Source: Candidatus Wolframiiraptor sp. EX4484-121
GTDB lineage: Archaea; Thermoproteota; Nitrososphaeria_A; Caldarchaeales; Wolframiiraptoraceae
Assembly (NCBI GenBank): GCA_002255105.1
Contig: NJEK01000042.1
Span: 1 to 12,074 of the forward strand
Direction of reading: 5' to 3'
Length of the DNA: 12,074 nucleotides
The notes under the pieces were generated by a model. The model did not search any database, was not told the origin of the DNA, and worked only from the letters and a program-made list of their open reading frames with translations. Shown one piece after another: positions 5,938 to 12,074 of this stretch (positions are counted from its first letter, which is position 1; every line of letters begins with the position of its first letter). A program made the position numbers and the translations under genes.

Positions 5938-6927
5938 ATGGGTGGGTCGATCTTGGAGGAGCTGGGGGAGCTTGAGGAGGAGATCAAGACCTATCCGGAG
6001 CTCGTCAAGAGGATTAGAGATGAACTCGAGAGGAAGCTCTCGGAGAAAGCCTCAGAATTCAGCAGATCGCTTTCAAAGATAATGAGCTCGATTCGAGGTA
6101 AAGCGGTTAGAGATCGCTGGAGGTTCGATAAGATCGCCGCGGCCGACGCGGGAAGCTCCACAATAACCCTCGGAGACAGGATGATGGCGATTCTGGCGGC
6201 CCTATACGTGAAGCTTGATGGATCGAGATTTGACAGAGGGTTGGCGAACCCGATCATACTCGAACAAAAATTAAACGAAAGGGATGAGCGCTTCTTGGCG
6301 AGAATAGATAATACGAGGGAGACCATGTTGATGAAGATCGCGGAGAAGGCCGCGGATGATGTCGATCTATTGATGGTCGATGGGCCGCTGATCCCAATCC
6401 CACAATTTGGAGAAGAGTATGTTAAGGCTGTGAGACGGCTCGTGGAGAGATGCTGCGAAAAGAATGTGGTCTTGGCCGGGTTCGTTAAGAGACCCCAGCA
6501 GAGATTCATCTCAAAGGAGCTTGACTTGGGATCGAGGTTCAGGGACTCGACGATACTCTCCGCCGTTCTATCGGCCGGGGAGTGCTATCCATGGCCTCCA
6601 AGAGATCATTATGCGCGCAGGGTGAAGCTCACCTTCAGATATACCTATCTAAAGACGATAAGCGATAGGAGGATCCTGCCGTTCAGGGTTGACTTTCCAA
6701 GCTATATATCGGATGAGACGGCGGAGAGCGTCCTCTCATATATTCTCTCGACATGCGACCCTGTGAGAGGGGTTCCGGCGATGGTGATGATGGCGGATGA
6801 GGAGGTGAAGCTCTCGAAGAGGCTCATCAGAGATCTGTACGCGGAGGTTCTGGAATCCCTATTATCCAGATTTCCGGAGAGATCTTGGGGAAGCGTGATG
6901 GCTAGATGGGGGGAGTTCTACGTATGA
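5938..6927 (+). CDS. nurA: NurA-type 5'-3' nuclease
   Basis: A 329-residue NurA-domain protein, the nuclease partner of HerA in resecting DNA ends during archaeal double-strand break repair. After an N-terminal coiled-coil-like helix (about 5-50) come the RNase H-like nuclease motifs: AADAGSS with Asp70, Glu128 in NTRETM, LLMVDGPL with Asp148, VLAGFVKR, FRDS with Asp203, and LPFRVDFP at 247-254. The last motif, where many NurA proteins have AH..A, reads MADEEVKL, so Asp287 may stand where a catalytic His is expected. The ATG at 5938 fits a leaderless transcript; a TTG at 5953 with GGTGGG six bases upstream is an alternative. The stop overlaps the herA start as ATGA. No Mre11 or Rad50 gene is nearby. 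Confidence 0.88.
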   Translation: MGGSILEELGELEEEIKTYPELVKRIRDELERKLSEKASEFSRSLSKIMSSIRGKAVRDRWRFDKIAAADAGSSTITLGDRMMAILAALYVKLDGSRFDRGLANPIILEQKLNERDERFLARIDNTRETMLMKIAEKAADDVDLLMVDGPLIPIPQFGEEYVKAVRRLVERCCEKNVVLAGFVKRPQQRFISKELDLGSRFRDSTILSAVLSAGECYPWPPRDHYARRVKLTFRYTYLKTISDRRILPFRVDFPSYISDETAESVLSYILSTCDPVRGVPAMVMMADEEVKLSKRLIRDLYAEVLESLLSRFPERSWGSVMARWGEFYV

Positions 6928-8393
6928 AGCCTATAGGAAGGGTCTTGAGCGCGAGCGGAGAATACCTGAACGATAGGGTCGAGGTAACCCTATTCAAGGG
7001 CGAGCGGGTGTATAAGGGCGAATACCTATACGTCGAGGTCGATGGGAGGAAGATATTCCTCCAAGTCGAGTTGAATCCGATCAGGAGACCAACCTCAAGC
7101 TATGACGACAAGCTCGTCAGAGATGGCCTGGCGAAGAGGGATATGGAGAGGGAGACCTGGAAGGCGGTATGCTGGCAGGTCGGATACGAGGAGGATGGCC
7201 AGATCCAGCCCCACCTATTCCCAATACCCCCGCTCATCGACGTCTATAGGCCGACCCCAGAGGAGCTCGAACGATTCCTGTCTCCACCCGAACTCAGCAT
7301 AAGGGTTGGAACCATCTATCCAACAGACACTCCCCTGAGGCTCGGGCTGAGAACCCTGCTTAGACAAGGGCTACTGGACTGCGGCGGGGTCGGGACGGGC
7401 AAGACCACGCTCCTCCTGACGATCCTCATGGGATTATTGACCCAGACCCCGAGGGATCAGCCGACCCACCTCCTCGTGGTGGATTGGGATGGAGAGTTCA
7501 ACGTCCCGGGGCTCGCGGAGGCCGCTAAGAGGAAGGGAGGATATGCGAGGATAGAGGCGCCGTTCAGGGTGGCTAGGGAGGTGAGGATCGCTCCAAGAGA
7601 GTTTTATGATAAGGTTAGGAAGATGCTCGGACTATCCCCGCAGTCTAGGGAGGCGAGGGCATTATACGCGGTCTTGATGAGAAGGCAGGAGAGGAATGAG
7701 ACCCTAACCTGGGATAGGGAGACCTATCTAAACATAATCTCAGAGATTGAATCCTCGGATATCAGGGGATCGCTTGAGGAGAAGACTGAGACCCTGTTCG
7801 GCGGGGTCGAGGCGGGCAAGGGGATAGACTTGATCGAGCTGGTATCGAAGAACTCCCTAGTCCACCTAGACTTCTCAAACGTCGATGGATGGGATGAGAT
7901 AATCTTCTCGACCAGGGACGCCCTGGAAGTATGCTATCATGAGGCGAGGGCGAATCCGAGATTCGGGGTAGCGGTATTCATAGATGAGGTCCATAACTTC
8001 GCCCCTCAAGCCCCCCACGAGGCTCCCGCATCTAGGGAGGCCTACGAAGCCATGCTTCCGGTGATGAAGCTCTTGGCAACGACCGGGCCTAGGAACAAGA
8101 TTCCCCTACTCGTCGCAACCCAGAGGCTTAGCGAGGTTGATAAGGTAGTCTCAACCCAGATGGGTCAAAACATCTTCGCCTTCAGGGTCGAGGACATAGA
8201 CCTGGAGAGGCTTAGGGGGATAATGGGACAGGTCGCCGATGTGGCTAGAATGCTCCCGAGAGGCCACGCGATATTCAAGGGCCACGCCATAAAGGTTAGA
8301 AGCCCCGTGATCTCCGTCATCGATAAGGTCGTCGAACCCGCCTCGGTCCGGAAAGACATACTCTCGGCCTGGAGAGAATCTTGGCGACGATGA
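6924..8393 (+). CDS. herA: HerA-type bipolar helicase/translocase ATPase
   Basis: A 489-residue HerA/FtsK-superfamily ATPase. The N-terminal HAS-barrel-like segment is IGRVLSASGEYLNDRVEV to about residue 60. The core has Walker A GGVGTGKTT at 154-162 (Lys160), VVDWDGEF at 185-192, Walker B VAVFIDEVHNFAP at 349-361 (Asp354, Glu355), ATTGPRNKIPLLVATQR at 385-401 containing a candidate arginine finger, and QNIFAFRVED. The C-terminal part has MLPRGHAIFKG. HerA forms hexameric rings that drive NurA along DNA. The ATG at 6924 overlaps the nurA stop in ATGA and has GGGGGGAG nine bases upstream; an earlier in-frame start would lie inside nurA. Length and motifs are those of a full protein. Confidence 0.93.
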   Translation: MKPIGRVLSASGEYLNDRVEVTLFKGERVYKGEYLYVEVDGRKIFLQVELNPIRRPTSSYDDKLVRDGLAKRDMERETWKAVCWQVGYEEDGQIQPHLFPIPPLIDVYRPTPEELERFLSPPELSIRVGTIYPTDTPLRLGLRTLLRQGLLDCGGVGTGKTTLLLTILMGLLTQTPRDQPTHLLVVDWDGEFNVPGLAEAAKRKGGYARIEAPFRVAREVRIAPREFYDKVRKMLGLSPQSREARALYAVLMRRQERNETLTWDRETYLNIISEIESSDIRGSLEEKTETLFGGVEAGKGIDLIELVSKNSLVHLDFSNVDGWDEIIFSTRDALEVCYHEARANPRFGVAVFIDEVHNFAPQAPHEAPASREAYEAMLPVMKLLATTGPRNKIPLLVATQRLSEVDKVVSTQMGQNIFAFRVEDIDLERLRGIMGQVADVARMLPRGHAIFKGHAIKVRSPVISVIDKVVEPASVRKDILSAWRESWRR

Positions 8394-8513
8394 GTCGATG
8401 AAGATCCTGGCGAATTGCTTTTAGAGCGTTCTTAAGTAGGAGCGAGGTCCTTAAACTTTTGAGAGGAGTTGGGATGGGCGGATCCTCTGAGCGACGGTCT
8501 CAGGTCATGAAGA
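8394..8513. other. Convergent intergenic region between herA and the isomerase-like gene
   Basis: Both flanking genes end here. It carries a small hairpin CTGAG (8487-8491) / CTCAG (8499-8503) with a 7-base loop, and short T tracts on either strand (TTTT near 8418, AAACTTTTG near 8455). These may serve termination, since archaeal terminators are mainly T-rich tracts. No RNA gene or supported protein is seen. Confidence 0.3.
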
Positions 8514-9935
8514 CTAAACATCTTCTTCGAAGAAATCCATCCCCATCAGCCTGGCCAAATCCTTTAAATGCTTCCTCCAATCGCCATAGACCACCACTCT
8601 GTGCCAATGCGCCGGAGCTATCCATCCACCAAACCTATTCCAGTTTGAGAATATGGTCTCGACCCTCGCCTCAGCCGCCAGCTTAGTCCTACATCCATCC
8701 TCGGAATCGACGTTACAGACAGATCTACCTCCATGGACGACCATGAGCGGCGGGTCTTTCATGAAGTGTATCTGAACCGCGGTTACCGGCTCACCCGTAG
8801 GCATCAATGACTGAATAGCTGCGCCAGCCCTGCTCTCAGCATGCGATCTGATGATGTATGGGTTTGATGCACCGTTTGGGCCGAAGACCTTACTGGGAGC
8901 TGTGCAATGGCAATAGATTATCCAGCCTTTCGAGAAGTCCGCCACAGGATCATTCACGAATCCAGGTCTAGGCTCCCCGGTCAACTCCTCGGTGAGATAT
9001 CTTATGAGTAACTGAGTTATGGTCGAGCTTAGATCCGCCTCACACACAGCCGTCACCCCATCATTGTTTAACTGAAAGAAGGCCAGGCATGGATATGCCG
9101 GTAGCTCCTCAAACCTCCTGTAACAATCTATCGTGATGGCGTCAGCGTTATGGTCATGGATCATCTTCTTTAATCCCAGATACAATCTGGCAGACCTAAC
9201 CACCTCCTCCCTGCTCGGCTCGACAACCCTCAAAGCGCCCCGCATCCATCCGTCAGCTATCGGCTTGGCCTCCTCGACCGAAGCCTCATCGAAGTATCTC
9301 TTCACGTCCCGATAACCGAGCTTAATCACCTCGATCCCGAATAGGTTCTTGACCCTCTCGATCTGCGCGGCGATGTCATACGTCTTCCCGGATCCTCCGA
9401 ACCTCCTCGACCCGGAGCCATACAGTAGCTCCGATCTCCTGTCAACGACGTATCCCCTCTCGCCCTTTGGGGTCACGACGACTATCCTCGAATCCCTCAA
9501 CCTCTTCACGACCGAGATGAGCTTAACCTTATCCACGACATCTTGGAACCTCGAAGAGGCTATACCTATCGCCGGAAGCCTCTTGCCCATCATCCAGCCA
9601 TAGGCGAGGGCGAAAGTCCCCGAGCCGCAGTACTGTTCATCGACGAGAATCGTCGGCTTATCGCACTTCTCCAAGACCAGTAGTGGGACTGGACATCCAC
9701 TCCCGAGCAGATATAGCACGACCCCATCATACTCCCCGATCCTCTCAAGCACCTTCTCCGCATCCTCTACACCGCACGCCGTCACCGCGTCAAATCTCAT
9801 ATTTGGACAAAGCTCCTCAAGCCTGCCTAAGATCTCCCGCTTCCTCCGGTCATAGTCGTAGTCCAATCGAGGCCAAGCCATAACGCCTCTCGGCCTATGA
9901 GCGAAGATTAACAGCACTTTAGCTTGCTGGGTCAT
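8514..9935 (-). CDS. FucI/AraA-type sugar isomerase-like protein
   Basis: A 473-residue protein of the L-fucose/L-arabinose isomerase-fold group (COG2407-like). These enzymes interconvert aldoses and ketoses with a Mn2+-type metal; the sugar here is unknown. The N-terminal Rossmann-like domain runs from KVLLIFAHRPRGV through VVLYLLGSGCPVPLL and KPTILVDEQYCGSG. The middle domain has NADAITIDCYRRF at 263-275. The C-terminal catalytic part has AVCEADLSS (Glu299), GFVNDPV (Asp329), IYCHCTAP (His343), and PAHWHRVVVYGD near the end, with histidines at 443 and 445. These are the places where the group keeps its metal ligands and catalytic His. The ATG at 9935 lies 20-32 bases from an AT-rich box, so a leaderless transcript is likely. 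It faces away from the ribosomal genes. Superfamily is firm, substrate unassigned. Confidence 0.8.
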   Translation of the reverse strand: MTQQAKVLLIFAHRPRGVMAWPRLDYDYDRRKREILGRLEELCPNMRFDAVTACGVEDAEKVLERIGEYDGVVLYLLGSGCPVPLLVLEKCDKPTILVDEQYCGSGTFALAYGWMMGKRLPAIGIASSRFQDVVDKVKLISVVKRLRDSRIVVVTPKGERGYVVDRRSELLYGSGSRRFGGSGKTYDIAAQIERVKNLFGIEVIKLGYRDVKRYFDEASVEEAKPIADGWMRGALRVVEPSREEVVRSARLYLGLKKMIHDHNADAITIDCYRRFEELPAYPCLAFFQLNNDGVTAVCEADLSSTITQLLIRYLTEELTGEPRPGFVNDPVADFSKGWIIYCHCTAPSKVFGPNGASNPYIIRSHAESRAGAAIQSLMPTGEPVTAVQIHFMKDPPLMVVHGGRSVCNVDSEDGCRTKLAAEARVETIFSNWNRFGGWIAPAHWHRVVVYGDWRKHLKDLARLMGMDFFEEDV

Positions 9936-9954
9936 CGAATAGAATGCCGAATCT

Positions 9955-9967
9955 ATTTTTTAAAAAT
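9955..9967. promoter_or_regulatory. Shared palindromic AT box between the isomerase-like gene and eL32
   Basis: ATTTTTTAAAAAT is nearly symmetric and could act as a TATA element in either direction. For the minus strand it lies 20-32 bases before the ATG at 9935. For the plus strand it would start transcription near 9990, upstream of the eL32 start chosen here. A second plus-strand box, TATTAA at 9982-9987, would start transcription near 10010. Confidence 0.5.
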
Positions 9968-10033
9968 CTTCTGGATCTCGATATTAAGTTCATTAGGTGG
10001 AGAAGCTTAACCTATCGAGAGGTTAAAGGGGAA

Positions 10034-10570
10034 GTGAGTCCGGTAAAGATCCCGAAGCGGGTTAGGCTGATGAAGCTCAAGAGGCCGGAGTTCGTGAGGC
10101 AGGAGAGCTGGAGATACGTCAGGCTCAAGCCAAACTGGAGGAGACCTAGGGGGAAGGACAGCAAGATGAGGCTTCAGAAAAGCGGCTGGCCACCCCTAGT
10201 GAAGATAGGCTACCGAACCCCGAGGAAGTATAGGGGTCTCCACCCAAGCGGTTATGAGGAGGTCTTGGTCTATAGGCCTGAAGACCTCATAGGACTGGAT
10301 CCTGAAATTCACGCCGTTAGGATAGCTGGATCGGTTGGGATGCGTAAGAGGATGATGATAGTTGAGGAGGCTGAGAGGCTCGGGTTAAAGATCCTGAATC
10401 CGCCGATCACAGCTAAGCCCGCCGAGGAAGAGGTCGAGGTGGTAGAGGCTGAGGGGGGCGAGAAAACCGAGGCTGAGGAGCTAAAGGGAGAGGAGAAGGT
10501 AGAAGAGGTGGAGGCAGTTAAGCCTGAAGAGGTGGAGGAGGGAGGCGGGGTAGATGCCGGCGAAGCTTGA
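10034..10570 (+). CDS. rpl32e: Large ribosomal subunit protein eL32, with acidic C-terminal tail
   Basis: Ribosomal protein of the large subunit in Archaea and Eukarya. The core is clear: KRPEFVRQESWRYVRL at 17-32, WRRPRGKDSKMR, SGWPPLVKIGYR, RKYRGLHPSGYEEVLVY at 65-80, DPEIHAVRIAGSVGMRKR, and EEAERLGLKILNP at 111-123. The frame is open back to an ATG at 9944, but that would add 30 residues unlike the family and put the start before the predicted transcription start. GTG 10034, about ten bases after GAGAGGT, gives a short basic N-terminus and 178 residues. After the normal end, a tail of about 50 residues contains roughly 20 glutamates with few lysines. Usually uL6 precedes this gene; here a divergent unrelated gene does. 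It overlaps the eL19 start by 17 bases. Confidence 0.9.
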   Translation: MSPVKIPKRVRLMKLKRPEFVRQESWRYVRLKPNWRRPRGKDSKMRLQKSGWPPLVKIGYRTPRKYRGLHPSGYEEVLVYRPEDLIGLDPEIHAVRIAGSVGMRKRMMIVEEAERLGLKILNPPITAKPAEEEVEVVEAEGGEKTEAEELKGEEKVEEVEAVKPEEVEEGGGVDAGEA

Positions 10571-10886
10571 GTTCCAGAAGAGGGTTGCCGCAGACCTCCT
10601 AGACTGTGGGGTGAATAGGGTCAGATTTGATCAGGAGAGGCTCGACGAGATCTCGGAGGCCATAACCAGAGAGGAGATAAGATTCCTGATCAAGGATGGG
10701 GCGATCTACAAGGCTCCGGAGAAGGGGACTAGTAGGGCGAGGGTCAGGGCCAGGAGGCGGAAGAAGAGGAAGCGCGGGCCTGGGAGCAAGGAGGGCGCCA
10801 AGTATAGTAGGATCTCTAGGAAGGAGCTTTGGATGATGAGGGTTAGGGCTCAGCGGAGGAAGCTTAGAGAGCTCAGGGAGCCATGA
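10554..10886 (+). CDS. rpl19e: Large ribosomal subunit protein eL19, C-terminus lost (disrupted)
   Basis: Begins with a normal eL19: LEFQKRVAADLLDCGVNRVRF, ITREEIRFLIKDGAI at 38-52, KGTSRARVRARRRKKR, GPGSKEGAKYSR, then the start of the long C-terminal helix LWMMRVRAQRRKLREL. It stops at residue 110, where archaeal eL19 usually continues about 30-40 residues through a TYR.LY...KGG.FRS section. Directly after the break, in another frame, [16 protein letters not shown] (10883-10930) looks like the true C-terminus, and its stop overlaps the uL18 GTG start as GTGA. So a segment of roughly 80 bases, not a multiple of three, seems missing at about 10880. The ATG at 10554 overlaps the eL32 end and has GGAGG-type signals upstream. 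It is either a real mutation or an assembly loss. Confidence 0.85.
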   Translation: MPAKLEFQKRVAADLLDCGVNRVRFDQERLDEISEAITREEIRFLIKDGAIYKAPEKGTSRARVRARRRKKRKRGPGSKEGAKYSRISRKELWMMRVRAQRRKLRELREP

Positions 10887-10933
10887 TTGAGTATCTAGAG
10901 GAGAATAACCTGATCAGGAGGCCGCTGATGTGA
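10883..10933 (+). pseudogene. Out-of-frame remnant of the eL19 C-terminus
   Basis: Reads [16 protein letters not shown] and stop, shifted relative to the eL19 frame. It resembles the end of archaeal eL19 (an AH..YLEEN-type helix). Its TGA (10931-10933) overlaps the uL18 GTG (10930-10932), the coupling used elsewhere in this operon. In the upstream direction this frame is closed by a TAG at 10865-10867. Confidence 0.6.
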
Positions 10934-11406
10934 GCATGCTCAAGCGACTTCCACCCAGGAGGAGGAGAGAGGGATTAACGGATTATAGGATGAGGCTTAA
11001 GCTCGTGAAGTCCGGGCTTCCAAGGCTTGTCGTCAGGAAGACGAATAGATACATTATAGTCCAGGTGATCAAATGTAAGGAGGGCGGGGATGAAACCCTC
11101 CTAGCCGTGACCTCCAAGAAGCTCCTAGAATATGGGTGGAGGGGCGGGCTGAAGAACATCCCAGCAGCCTACCTAACGGGTCTCCTCGCGGGAATCCAGG
11201 CAAAGAAGAGGGGGGTGGAGAAGGCGATAGTCGATATAGGGTTGCACAAGCCTGTTAAGGGCTCGAGGGTCTTCGCGGCGGTTAAGGGGTTCATCGACGC
11301 TGGAGTGGATGTTCCGGCTGAAGAGGAGATCTTTCCGGATGAGGAGAGGATTAAGGGATCTCATATAAGTGACTATTATCGGAGGATTAGGGAGAAGTCG
11401 AGATAG
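10930..11406 (+). CDS. rpl18: Large ribosomal subunit protein uL18, C-terminus probably shortened
   Basis: 5S rRNA-binding ribosomal protein. Visible motifs: [20 protein letters not shown] at 10-29, [60 protein letters not shown], and [23 protein letters not shown] at 10930 has AGGAGG eight bases upstream; an ATG at 10936 is too far from it. The protein ends as REKSR at 158 residues. Archaeal uL18 proteins often go on for a further C-terminal helix. Here the last codons are the same DNA that, in another frame, encodes [10 protein letters not shown] of uS5, so the end of uL18 and the beginning of uS5 seem to have been lost together. Confidence 0.9.
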   Translation: MSMLKRLPPRRRREGLTDYRMRLKLVKSGLPRLVVRKTNRYIIVQVIKCKEGGDETLLAVTSKKLLEYGWRGGLKNIPAAYLTGLLAGIQAKKRGVEKAIVDIGLHKPVKGSRVFAAVKGFIDAGVDVPAEEEIFPDEERIKGSHISDYYRRIREKSR

Positions 11407-11417
11407 TCGACTACCTA

Positions 11418-11912
11418 TTGCCTGAATTGGAGCAGGAGGTGATCGACATAAACCTGGTTCAAAAGCAGACGGATGCGGGCGAGAGATCTAGGTTTAGGGC
11501 GATAGTGGTCGTCGGGAATAGGGATGGATATGTTGGATTGGGGACGGGTAAGGCGGTCCACGTGGTCTCGGCGATAGAGAAGGCGATAAGAAACGCGAAG
11601 AGGAACATAATCCCCGTTAGGAGGGGGTGTGGAAGCTGGGAATGCGCATGCGGAGCACCCCACAGCCTCCCGCTCAAGGTCGTCGGGAAATGGGGGAGCG
11701 TTAGGATAGAGTTGATCCCAGCTCCCAGAGGCGTTGGAATAGTTGCGGGCGAGGCGGCCAAGGTGGTCTTAGAGCTCGCTGGGGTTGAGGATGTCTGGAC
11801 TAGGACCTATGGCGAGACCAGGACGACCCTATCCTTCGCGGGCGCAGCATACATGGCCCTGAGGAACACGAATAAGATCGTCTTGCCGAGCATGTGGGGG
11901 AGAGGGGCTTGA
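11418..11912 (+). CDS. rps5: Small ribosomal subunit protein uS5, N-terminus missing
   Basis: Decoding-site ribosomal protein. The visible part is [116 protein letters not shown]. The only usable start in frame is TTG 11418, without a ribosome-binding site, giving 164 residues. The frame is open further upstream to 11391 and there encodes EVEIVDYLL, which matches the uS5 sequence that precedes this point in the family (EIVDYLLP). A TAG at 11388-11390 then closes it. The usual 40 or so N-terminal residues (WTPKT.LG.LV... type) are therefore absent. Its stop overlaps the uL30 start as TTGA. Confidence 0.85.
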   Translation: MPELEQEVIDINLVQKQTDAGERSRFRAIVVVGNRDGYVGLGTGKAVHVVSAIEKAIRNAKRNIIPVRRGCGSWECACGAPHSLPLKVVGKWGSVRIELIPAPRGVGIVAGEAAKVVLELAGVEDVWTRTYGETRTTLSFAGAAYMALRNTNKIVLPSMWGRGA

Positions 11913-12074
11913 GCGATGAATGCAACTCTCTCCTAGTAATCAGGATTAGGGGCGGGGTTAAGGCGAGTGAGGATGAGCTCGCAACCCTCAAGATGCTTAA
12001 CCTTACTAGGGCGAATAGGGCCACGATAATCCCGAAGACCCCGAGCTTCATCGGGATGTTGAAGAAGGTCGAGC
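11909..12074 (+). CDS. rpl30: Large ribosomal subunit protein uL30, 5' part (partial)
   Basis: Runs off the right edge; about 55 residues are visible. The sequence [20 protein letters not shown] then [29 protein letters not shown] is the uL30 fold start: first beta strand, RIRG turn, helix with L.ML.L.R.N, and PKTPS..GML. The TTG start at 11909 overlaps the uS5 stop as TTGA and is preceded by purine-rich GGGGGAGAGGGG. An in-frame ATG does not occur in the N-terminal part; the ATG at 11916 is in another frame and stops after six codons. uL30 after uS5 is the usual archaeal order. Confidence 0.88.
   Translation, partial: MSDECNSLLVIRIRGGVKASEDELATLKMLNLTRANRATIIPKTPSFIGMLKKVE

Noticed and set aside
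5991..6509. A 172-codon open frame on the minus strand inside nurA
   Set aside because: It is antisense to a gene with clear nuclease motifs, its product is Ser/Leu-rich low-complexity translation of the complementary frame, and no promoter or binding site fits.
8459..8686. A short plus-strand frame starting in the herA/isomerase gap
   Set aside because: It runs antisense into the conserved C-terminus of the isomerase-like protein and has no recognisable domain.
9944..10033. Thirty extra N-terminal residues for eL32
   Set aside because: They lie in AT-rich promoter DNA, do not match the family, and precede the predicted transcription start.
10554..10933. Programmed frameshift in rpl19e
   Set aside because: Shifting frame at the end would join the two parts but still leave the conserved middle section absent, so sequence loss explains it better.
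1..12074. CRISPR arrays, insertion sequences, rRNA, integrase or origin repeats
   Set aside because: No regularly spaced repeats, transposase motifs, rRNA core sequences or iteron clusters were seen on reading both strands.

Overview
The window reads as chromosomal DNA of a thermophilic-looking archaeon. The main evidence is an archaeal/eukaryotic-type ribosomal protein run (eL32, eL19, uL18, uS5, uL30), a NurA-HerA pair, an F420-type luciferase-like oxidoreductase, TATA-like promoter boxes placed 25-40 bases before starts, and heavy AGG/AGA/ATA codon use. A TACK-group lineage (for example Bathyarchaeia or Korarchaeia) is my guess, but nothing here fixes the phylum. No rRNA, tRNA, CRISPR array, insertion sequence or integrase was seen.

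Layout. At the left edge is the 5' part of an F420-dependent LLM oxidoreductase on the minus strand. It diverges, across about 300 bp of regulatory DNA, from a plus-strand operon. That operon holds a GlmU-like nucleotidyltransferase/left-handed beta-helix acyltransferase, an acyl carrier protein, holo-ACP synthase and glucosamine-6-phosphate deaminase (NagB). Acetate kinase (minus strand) converges on NagB with overlapping stop codons. A second plus-strand block follows: a beta-CASP/RNase J-like protein without its catalytic HxHxDH core, then NurA nuclease and HerA ATPase joined by an ATGA overlap. A minus-strand FucI/AraA-type isomerase-like gene follows and diverges from the ribosomal run, which starts abruptly at eL32 and leaves the window inside uL30.

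How the genes may work together. The first operon is built from families that are mostly bacterial and suggests amino-sugar metabolism (GlcN-6-P to Fru-6-P, and sugar-1-P acylation/nucleotidyl transfer) placed beside a dedicated ACP and its activating enzyme. Acetate kinase could recover acetate or acetyl-phosphate. NurA-HerA is the DNA-end resection pair, here without Mre11-Rad50 in view. The ribosomal genes are tightly overlapped and translationally coupled.

The most unusual property is that several conserved proteins lack internal pieces. The MBL protein misses its metal-binding core. eL19 misses its C-terminal middle, with a remnant left in another frame. uL18 and uS5 are fused across a missing junction that removes the uS5 N-terminus. 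Acetate kinase lacks a short conserved loop. Either this contig carries collapsed or deleted segments from assembly, or the genome has undergone real local deletions. Separating these is the most important check on the window.
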